From NCBI GenBank assembly GCA_964514575.1, contig CAZETJ010000017.1, positions 1 to 10,658 of the forward strand: DNA of 10,658 nucleotides, in the 5' to 3' direction. How positions within the stretch are numbered: position 1 is the first letter of the stretch; the number at the start of each line of letters is the position of its first letter. Source of the stretch: CAZETJ01 sp964514575. Its GTDB lineage: Bacteria; Patescibacteriota; Saccharimonadia; Saccharimonadales; UBA10212. Below, piece by piece: positions 1 through 3,354 of the stretch. The notes under the pieces were generated by a model. That model had not been told where the DNA came from, searched no databases, and saw only the letters and a list, made by a program, of their open reading frames with translations. A program made the position numbers and the translations under genes.

Positions 1-2
1 CA

Positions 3-107
3 GTAAATCCTGAAGCGAAGCAGTCGGCAATCGGATTGCGTAGCAGCAAGATTTTAGTGCTGGGAGGGGCCGGCGGCATCCAGGGTACACTTGTTCATCC
101 AGCATAA
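3..107 (+). CDS. Possible partial or remnant reading frame entering from the left
   Basis: The third forward frame is open from the window edge to a TAA at 105-107; the other two forward frames stop within the first 13 bases. The last residues include KILVLGGAGGIQG, which resembles the glycine-rich start of a Rossmann NAD(P)-binding fold. Read that way, a TTG at 36 could be a start and the protein would be a stub of about 23 residues. Read otherwise, this is simply the C-terminus of an upstream gene. Thirty-four open codons can also occur by chance, and the promoter of the next gene overlaps its end. No function is assigned. Confidence 0.25.
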   Translation, partial: VNPEAKQSAIGLRSSKILVLGGAGGIQGTLVHPA

Positions 108-119
108 GCATGTTATAAT
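91..119 (+). promoter_or_regulatory. Sigma70-type promoter for the 190-777 gene
   Basis: TTGTTC at 91-96 and a perfect TATAAT at 114-119 are separated by 17 bases, and TG at 111-112 makes an extended -10. Transcription should begin near 126 and give a leader of about 64 bases. Confidence 0.65.
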
Positions 120-145
120 ATTGCACAATCTCAGTGTGGAGCTCT

Positions 146-160
146 GCTCCCGCCGGGAGC
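146..160 (+). promoter_or_regulatory. GC-rich hairpin in the leader of the 190-777 gene
   Basis: GCTCCC at 146-151 pairs with GGGAGC at 155-160 around a three-base GCC loop. It lies between the promoter and the Shine-Dalgarno sequence. The 9-mer GCTCCCGCC at 146-154 recurs at 801-809 in the hairpin behind the same gene. Its role (mRNA stability, or pairing with the 3' end) is unknown. Confidence 0.5.
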
Positions 161-189
161 ACCTTCACACGCGTCCAAGGAGGACGAGC

Positions 190-777
190 ATGACCAAGAC
201 GGGCCGGACCAAGGAGATCAACGCGGTCTTCCAGAACGGCGACGTTCTGTCGCTGATCCTTCTCGCCGCCACCGTGACGACGATGGTCGGGAGCTACACC
301 TCCGCGCATGCCCTCATCGTCATCGGACTCGGCCTGGGTGCGATGGCTGCCTTCATGCTCGCGTTCCAGACGAGCTCGCTCTACATGGCGAACGTCAGGT
401 GGCTCGGGCAGAACAAGAGCAAGCCGGTGTTCGACCGGCTGTTACCGATCTCGAGGATCTCTTCGCTGGTGGTGGCCTGCTTCGTACCGGTCACCTACGG
501 CACGGGGACGCTTCCGATGATCGTCGTGTTCCTGTTCCTCTGTCTCGTGAACCTCTGGATCGCTGAGGAGCGCTGGCTCGACAACGTCAACGTCAGCCTG
601 ACGTACGAGTATTTCGCCATCGCGTTGATGCTCGTCTCGGTCGTGGCAACGTACCTGTGGGCGGGCGCCATCGTTTCGGCGGTGGTCAATTCGCTACTGG
701 TGGTCGCCGTGATGTGGACCTCCAGCCGCGATTCCAAGAAGATCGGGCAGTATGCGGGTTCAGCCACGACGGCATGA
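190..777 (+). CDS. Six-helix membrane protein of unknown function
   Basis: This 195-residue protein is not one I recognise. It has about six hydrophobic segments (near residues 18-34, 40-62, 88-104, 107-125, 140-157 and 159-177) and a charged cytosolic-looking loop around 70-86 with the sequence WLGQNKSKPVFDRLLP. The ATG at 190 is chosen because a strong AAGGAGG lies 7 bases before it (177-183); an in-frame TTG at 91 sits inside the promoter and would add 33 polar residues. Its third codon positions are nearly all G or C, unlike the mixed usage of every other gene here, so recent transfer or a different selective regime is likely. It has its own promoter and is bracketed by two hairpins that share sequence. 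Function could be transport, sensing or structural; nothing decides. Confidence 0.8.
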   Translation: MTKTGRTKEINAVFQNGDVLSLILLAATVTTMVGSYTSAHALIVIGLGLGAMAAFMLAFQTSSLYMANVRWLGQNKSKPVFDRLLPISRISSLVVACFVPVTYGTGTLPMIVVFLFLCLVNLWIAEERWLDNVNVSLTYEYFAIALMLVSVVATYLWAGAIVSAVVNSLLVVAVMWTSSRDSKKIGQYAGSATTA

Positions 778-796
778 CGCCCGTGCAAGGTGCAAT

Positions 797-827
797 CCGG
801 GCTCCCGCCTAAAAAACGGGAGCCCGG
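797..827 (+). terminator. Strong 11-bp hairpin after the 190-777 gene
   Basis: CCGGGCTCCCG at 797-807 pairs perfectly with CGGGAGCCCGG at 817-827 around a nine-base CCTAAAAAA loop. It lies 20 bases past the stop codon. No U tract follows, so it is not a canonical intrinsic terminator; it could act with Rho or protect the mRNA 3' end. Confidence 0.55.
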
Positions 828-840
828 CCTCAACCATAGC

Positions 841-855
841 CTTCAAAACTTGAAG
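841..855. repeat. Short perfect inverted repeat
   Basis: CTTCAA at 841-846 and TTGAAG at 850-855 flank AAC. It may be an operator or part of the 3' end structure of the preceding transcript; the role is unknown. Confidence 0.35.
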
Positions 856-870
856 CCTGCGGTCGGGCAT

Positions 871-935
871 TTATCAACAGGGCTTTGCACAAGTTACCCA
901 CAACGTTTCTTTCGGCCATACGTGGTTGTGGATGA
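871..935. other. Cluster of three DnaA-box-like 9-mers
   Basis: TTATCAACA (871-879), TTACCCACA (894-902) and, on the minus strand, TCATCCACA (935-927) each differ from the E. coli-type box TTATCCACA at one position. The last two contain a 7-bp inverted repeat, CCACAAC 898-904 with GTTGTGG 925-931. A perfect box on the minus strand lies at 1425-1433 and another TTATCAACA at 1592-1600. DnaA titration, transcriptional control or an origin are possible, but no dnaA, dnaN or rpmH gene is present to support an origin. Confidence 0.35.
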
Positions 936-963
936 TTTACGCGAAACACCAGAATTTTAGGGG

Positions 964-992
964 TTGACGCATCTATCCCCGCAATTTATAGT
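964..992 (+). promoter_or_regulatory. Promoter of presumed small RNA 1
   Basis: TTGACG at 964-969 and TATAGT at 987-992 are spaced by exactly 17 bases. The sequence from the -10 box onward (987-1005) is identical for 19 bases to 1504-1522 at the second RNA, so both promoter core and transcript start are conserved. Confidence 0.7.
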
Positions 993-998
993 TATAAG

Positions 999-1108
999 CG
1001 TCATCGTGAGGTGACAGCGGAACCTGGTCGAAAGGCCAACGCTCCGCGGACAAGTACTCGCAAGAGCAACTATCCTTCACTAAAGAGCCCGTTAAACGGC
1101 TCTTTTTT
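999..1108 (+). ncRNA. Presumed small structured RNA 1, family unknown
   Basis: A strong promoter and an intrinsic terminator bound about 110 bases with no convincing reading frame. The predicted RNA begins with a hairpin, GTCATC-GTGA-GGTGAC (1000-1015), closed by a GNRA-type tetraloop. A second hairpin has TGGTC-GAAA-GGCCA inside a GCGGA/TCCGC outer stem, and a third has CTC-GCAA-GAG. The terminator follows. Two GNRA loops and the copy at 1516-1629 with the same 5' hairpin favour a functional RNA. It does not match the tRNA, tmRNA, SRP RNA, 6S or riboswitch consensus patterns I know. A leader peptide starting at a near-cognate CTG (1024) is a weaker alternative, since GAGGTGA at 1008-1014 resembles a Shine-Dalgarno sequence. 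Confidence 0.55.
1082..1108 (+). terminator. Rho-independent terminator of small RNA 1
   Basis: AAAGAGCC at 1082-1089 pairs with GGCTCTTT at 1098-1105 around an eight-base loop, and the run of T extends to 1108. Confidence 0.85.
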
Positions 1109-1109
1109 G

Positions 1110-1285
1110 ATTGTCGCGCTCAGACCGCGCAAGCCTGCTCGTCGGCCAAGCCGCCGACACCGCTTGGCGCTCTTGTTCGCCTGCGTTGTCAGGAAGCTGC
1201 GCGGCTCCCTCAATGTATCTCTATATACATCTCGGTGCGCTGCTCGCTTCTTTCTAGCAGGCGATCAAGTCTGGAGTGCGACAAT
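1110..1285. mobile_element. MITE-like 176-bp element with imperfect terminal inverted repeats
   Basis: The ends are perfect 8-bp inverted repeats, ATTGTCGC at 1110-1117 and GCGACAAT at 1278-1285. Inverted similarity continues inward: GCTCAGAC and later GCCTGCTCG on the left match ACTCCAGAC and GCCTGCTAG in the reverse complement of the right, about 24 of the first 32 positions. At the centre ATGTAT (1213-1218) pairs with ATACAT (1225-1230), with further partial pairing outside it (GCTGCGC against GCGCTGC). The left half also holds its own hairpin, GTCGGC 1141-1146 with GCCGAC 1153-1158. It has no coding capacity and no obvious target-site duplication. It starts right behind the small RNA 1 terminator. 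A non-autonomous transposon remnant is the best guess; a large structured RNA is the alternative. Confidence 0.45.
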
Positions 1286-1301
1286 TCTAGTTAAAAAAAT
1301 C

Positions 1302-1330
1302 TTTACAAACAAAATCAATGGGGTTATGCT
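1302..1330 (+). promoter_or_regulatory. Promoter of a third short transcript
   Basis: TTTACA at 1302-1307 and TATGCT at 1325-1330 are spaced by 17 bases. The same hexamers with the same spacing and the same following T drive the DUF378 gene (1649-1677). Confidence 0.55.
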
Positions 1331-1336
1331 TGTTCT

Positions 1337-1405
1337 TGGCTAAGCAAAAAAGCCAAAAACACACCTCACAAAAAGGGCGGGCCACTCACGCAAGGGCCCG
1401 CCCAA
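1337..1405 (+). ncRNA. Possible third small RNA with an antisense-like segment
   Basis: The transcript predicted from the 1302-1330 promoter would begin with a hairpin, TTGGCT 1336-1341 with AGCCAA 1351-1356. A single-stranded stretch, CACCTCACAAA (1362-1372), follows, and then a 9-bp GC-rich hairpin (1375-1403). The single-stranded stretch is perfectly complementary over 11 bases to 1526-1536 in small RNA 2 and over 8 bases to 1006-1013 in small RNA 1. No reading frame of note is present. Existence as a stable RNA is an inference from promoter plus structure. Confidence 0.35.
1375..1403 (-). terminator. GC-rich 9-bp hairpin, terminator-like on the minus strand
   Basis: GGGCGGGCC at 1375-1383 pairs perfectly with GGCCCGCCC at 1395-1403 around 11 bases. 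Read on the minus strand the stem is followed by five T (1374-1370); on the plus strand only AACTCTTTCCC follows. It would work best against minus-strand transcription but may also end the third short transcript. Confidence 0.5.
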
Positions 1406-1424
1406 CTCTTTCCCAAAAGATTTG

Positions 1425-1433
1425 TGTGGATAA
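1425..1433 (-). other. Perfect consensus DnaA box
   Basis: The minus strand reads TTATCCACA. It lies 47 bases before the -35 box of small RNA 2 and is the best of five DnaA-box-like words in the RNA region. Confidence 0.4.
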
Positions 1434-1480
1434 GTGCTCTTGTTGCTAAAATTACTTCATTCTAAGGAGTTAAGGCCGCG

Positions 1481-1509
1481 TTGACAGCCCGCTTGGGCGG
1501 GACTATAGT
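1481..1509 (+). promoter_or_regulatory. Promoter of presumed small RNA 2, with palindromic spacer
   Basis: A perfect TTGACA (1481-1486) and TATAGT (1504-1509) are spaced by 17 bases. Within the spacer, CCCGC (1488-1492) and GCGGG (1497-1501) form an inverted repeat around TTGG, a position typical of a repressor site. Confidence 0.7.
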
Positions 1510-1515
1510 TATAAG

Positions 1516-1629
1516 CGTCATCTACTTTGTGAGGTGACGCGGTAAAATCAGCAATGATCTTATCGTCTAGGTAACTCTCCCTCGTGGAGGATTATCAACA
1601 AACACAGGGCCCTCAAAAGCCCTGTTTTT
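1516..1629 (+). ncRNA. Presumed small structured RNA 2, related to small RNA 1
   Basis: It shares the 19-base segment from the -10 box into the transcript and the word GTGAGGTGAC with small RNA 1. The 5' hairpin is longer here: GCGTCATC pairs with GGTGACGC over 8 bp around TACTTTGTGA. A second hairpin has ATCA-GCAA-TGAT with a GNRA loop, extended by TAA/TTA. A third is CTCC-CTCGT-GGAG, and the terminator follows. Outside the 5' hairpin the two RNAs differ in sequence but keep a similar order of parts and a similar length. A six-codon frame (ATG at 1554) is badly spaced from the purine-rich word and is not favoured. It could also act as an attenuator leader for the DUF378 gene, but that gene has its own promoter. 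Confidence 0.55.
1604..1629 (+). terminator. Rho-independent terminator of small RNA 2
   Basis: ACAGGGC at 1604-1610 pairs with GCCCTGT at 1619-1625 around CCTCAAAA, followed by T to 1629. Confidence 0.8.
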
Positions 1630-1648
1630 GTTTGTCAAAAAAGCAGTA

Positions 1649-1677
1649 TTTACAACGAATTCCATTAGGCTTATGCT
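1649..1677 (+). promoter_or_regulatory. Promoter of the DUF378 gene
   Basis: TTTACA (1649-1654), a 17-base spacer and TATGCT (1672-1677) match the promoter at 1302-1330 in both boxes and spacing. Transcription should start near 1684. Confidence 0.6.
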
Positions 1678-1680
1678 TAG

Positions 1681-1707
1681 AACTGTTAACTTAAAAAAGG
1701 AACAGTT
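1681..1707 (+). promoter_or_regulatory. Hairpin presenting the Shine-Dalgarno sequence of the DUF378 gene
   Basis: AACTGTT (1681-1687) and AACAGTT (1701-1707) are perfect reverse complements. The 13-base loop ends in AAAAAAGG, so the ribosome-binding purines sit in the loop just before the 3' arm and the ATG is 5 bases after it. This may set translation by temperature or ligand, or may be incidental. Confidence 0.4.
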
Positions 1708-1711
1708 CAAA

Positions 1712-1930
1712 ATGAAAATGAATCCATTAGATAAACTCTCCTGGTTGCTGGTCACCATCGGTGGTCTTAACTGGGGCCTGGTTGGGTTCTTTAAATATAA
1801 CCTCGTCGACAAAATTTTCGGCGTTGGTTCGACTGGTTCTAAAGTGGTCTACGACATCGTCGGCTTGGCCGCTGTTTGGAGCATCTGGGGCATGTTAATG
1901 ATGGCTGCCAAGATGGACAAAAAAGCCTAA
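1712..1930 (+). CDS. DUF378 family small membrane protein (YuzA-like)
   Basis: This 72-residue protein carries the DUF378 signature: GGLNWGLVG at residues 17-25 and YDIVGLAAV at 47-55, each inside a hydrophobic segment (about 8-27 and 45-65), giving a two-helix hairpin. The biochemical role of the family is unknown. The ATG at 1712 is used because AAGG lies about 12 bases before it; the TTG at 1628 would put transcribed promoter sequence inside the protein, and the ATG at 1718 is further from the purines. It stands alone between two terminators, with its own promoter, so it is a monocistronic unit. The length is normal for the family. Confidence 0.9.
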   Translation: MKMNPLDKLSWLLVTIGGLNWGLVGFFKYNLVDKIFGVGSTGSKVVYDIVGLAAVWSIWGMLMMAAKMDKKA

Positions 1931-1945
1931 GATCGATCCTAAGCG

Positions 1946-1978
1946 AAAAGAACTTCGGTTAAAACCGAAGTTCTTTTT
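1946..1978. terminator. Strong terminator after the DUF378 gene
   Basis: A 15-bp perfect stem (1946-1960 with 1963-1977), built on GAACTTCGG and CCGAAGTTC, is followed by T to 1978. An A tract at the 5' base means it can terminate in both directions. Confidence 0.9.
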
Positions 1979-2013
1979 AAGCCCGGCTGAATCTCAGCTA
2001 AAGTTCAGCCGTA

Positions 2014-2025
2014 GATTGCTAGAAT
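2014..2025 (+). promoter_or_regulatory. Possible extended -10 promoter for the flavin genes
   Basis: TGC directly before TAGAAT (2020-2025) gives an extended -10. No good -35 is visible. A start near 2032 would place the 5' arm of the leader stem (2041-2051) about 10 bases into the transcript. Confidence 0.4.
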
Positions 2026-2040
2026 AATAGTTGTATGAAT

Positions 2041-2144
2041 CCCGTTAGAACTCAGAAGACAAATAAATTTAGTAGTGTGTTTGAAACGAGCACTGATTAT
2101 TCAACGTTAACCAAGCTATGGAAGCTAAGTGAGGTTCTAACGGG
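2041..2144 (+). promoter_or_regulatory. Structured leader closed by a long-range stem at the start codon
   Basis: CCCGTTAGAAC (2041-2051) is perfectly complementary to GTTCTAACGGG (2134-2144), and the ATG of the FMN-binding protein begins on the next base. The 82 enclosed bases contain a hairpin, AGTGT/GCACT plus GTT/AAC with a GA bulge (2074-2094), and a short AGCT/AGCT hairpin (2114-2126). The Shine-Dalgarno word GAGG (2131-2134) lies at the junction. When closed, the stem should hinder ribosome access, so this is a good candidate cis-regulatory RNA (riboswitch or thermometer). It does not show the FMN riboswitch core. Confidence 0.5.
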
Positions 2145-2600
2145 ATGAAGAAAACTATCGCAGTGATTCTGACCATTGCCGTGCTGGGTCTACTTGGCGT
2201 AGCTAATAAAAGCGCTAGTTCGCAGCACCAGTTAACTTCGCCAGCAAACACCAGCGCCGCCAATGCTATGTCACCCTCCTCTGGTTCAGCCACGACCGGC
2301 CAGGCTACGGCAGCTACTTATAAAGACGGTACCTTCAACGGCGCTTCCGAAGCTACGCCTTACGGCACGGTGCAGATCGCCGTGGTGATCAGTGGCGGTA
2401 AGATTGTCGACGTTAATTTTCTGCAGATGCCCAGCGATCAAGGGCACTCGCAAGAAGTTACCAGCTTTGCCAAGCCACTCTTGAAGCAGACCACGCTCAG
2501 CGCTCAAAGCGCCAATATAGACTTCGTATCCGGGGCGACGACCAGCAGCGAAGCTTATCAGATGTCCTTGCAAGCTGCTCTGGACCAGGCTCAAGCTTAA
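2145..2600 (+). CDS. Exported FMN-binding domain protein with flavinylation site (RnfG/NqrC-like)
   Basis: The 151-residue protein has a basic N-terminus and hydrophobic segment (residues 4-20) that serve as signal or membrane anchor, without a lipobox cysteine. A Ser/Thr/Ala-rich linker runs over about 22-58, and a single FMN_bind domain over about 59-151. The domain begins YKDGTFNG and carries DFVSGATTSS at 126-135; the D-x-x-S-G-A-T pattern is the ApbE recognition motif and Thr132 is the expected site of covalent FMN attachment. It should therefore act outside the membrane as a one-flavin electron carrier. The apbE gene follows after 25 bases, matching enzyme and substrate. Expression is probably controlled by the structured leader. 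The final acceptor of the electrons is not visible here. Confidence 0.88.
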   Translation: MKKTIAVILTIAVLGLLGVANKSASSQHQLTSPANTSAANAMSPSSGSATTGQATAATYKDGTFNGASEATPYGTVQIAVVISGGKIVDVNFLQMPSDQGHSQEVTSFAKPLLKQTTLSAQSANIDFVSGATTSSEAYQMSLQAALDQAQA

Positions 2601-2625
2601 TGCAGACTGGCGCGGCGGGGGGGCT

Positions 2626-3354
2626 ATGATGCGTAAAGTCGCCCAAATTATGGGCATGCCGATAAGTATTGATATCCCCGATTGCCGCAAATCCACGGTA
2701 TTCGAGGCGGTATTTGATGAACTCCGGGCTATCGGCGATCGCTTTAGCCCTTATAAAGACGACAGCGAAGTCTCGCGGTTTGCCCGCGGCGAGTTAAAGC
2801 TATCGGAAACTAGCGCTGATTTCAAAGCCGTCAAACAGGCCTGTGATAAATGGCAGAAAACGACCCAAGGTTTTTTCTCGGCCTATTTTGACAAACGTTT
2901 TAATCCAACAGGCTACGTCAAAGGCTGGGCTATCAAGCGGGCCGGAGAAGTTATCAGCGGGCAGGGCTATAAAACCTTCTGCGTTGGCGCTGGCGGCGAT
3001 ATTTTAGCTCGCGGCAACAAGACTTGGCGCGTTGGCATACAGAACCCAAAGGTGCCAGACCAAATTGTCGGCCTGGTTGAGCTTAAAAACGGTGCCGTGG
3101 CTACTAGCGGCACCTCTGAGCGCGGCGCGCACATCATTAATCCCAAGACTGGCAAGCCGCCCGCCGGTTTTCTTAGTTTGAGCGTAGTCGGGCGGGATAT
3201 TATAACTGCTGACGTACTGGCTACGGCCGCTTTCGCCGCCGGCAAGGCAGGACCTAGCCTTTTGATCAGCCAGCCAGGCTATGAATTCCTAGGAGTTATC
3301 AACGAGGGCAATTTTATCGCCTCCAGCCCCAAACGGTTCGGCTTGTCCGCCTAG
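2626..3354 (+). CDS. apbE: FAD:protein FMN transferase (ApbE), compact and without a signal peptide
   Basis: ApbE uses FAD and Mg2+ to attach FMN by a phosphoester bond to Ser/Thr in target proteins. Family landmarks are in order: FSPYKDDSEVSRF (40-52), NPTGYVKGWAI (93-103), VGAGGDI (120-126), ATSGTSERGAHIINPKTG (159-176) and ITADVLATAAF (193-203), in which Asp196 corresponds to a metal ligand. At 242 residues it is shorter than typical 300-350-residue members because it lacks the N-terminal leader: the catalytic domain begins almost at residue 1. Two ATGs in tandem (2626, 2629) follow a run of seven G that may serve as the ribosome site. Its partner gene lies just upstream. A cytosolic enzyme serving an exported substrate is unusual. 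The stop codon overlaps that of the convergent gene inside CTAG. Confidence 0.93.
   Translation: MMRKVAQIMGMPISIDIPDCRKSTVFEAVFDELRAIGDRFSPYKDDSEVSRFARGELKLSETSADFKAVKQACDKWQKTTQGFFSAYFDKRFNPTGYVKGWAIKRAGEVISGQGYKTFCVGAGGDILARGNKTWRVGIQNPKVPDQIVGLVELKNGAVATSGTSERGAHIINPKTGKPPAGFLSLSVVGRDIITADVLATAAFAAGKAGPSLLISQPGYEFLGVINEGNFIASSPKRFGLSA

Noticed and set aside
91..189. TTG 91 as the start of the first membrane protein
   Set aside because: It coincides with the -35 box; the ATG at 190 has an ideal Shine-Dalgarno and the codon bias begins there.
797..1097. Integron-type cassette (attC) around the first gene
   Set aside because: A GTTAAAC word occurs at 1091-1097 but only within the loop of a terminator, and no paired attC core sites or integrase are present.
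1011..1343. A 110-codon frame beginning at GTG 1011
   Set aside because: It runs through small RNA 1, its terminator, the palindromic element and a promoter, has no domain-like composition, and is best explained as chance.
778..1711. tRNA, rRNA, tmRNA, RNase P RNA or CRISPR array in the intergenic region
   Set aside because: No cloverleaf with a CCA-type end, no known core motif of these RNAs and no regularly spaced repeats were seen.
1515..1711. Small RNA 2 as an attenuator controlling the DUF378 gene
   Set aside because: The DUF378 gene has its own promoter after the terminator, and small RNA 1, with the same 5' part, has no gene directly behind it.
2014..2144. FMN riboswitch in the leader of the flavin genes
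   Set aside because: The conserved FMN riboswitch core words are absent; only the enclosing stem and two small hairpins are seen.
2617..2623. Run of seven G before apbE as a phase-variation tract
   Set aside because: It lies outside both coding frames; a length change would only alter ribosome-site spacing, and seven G is short.
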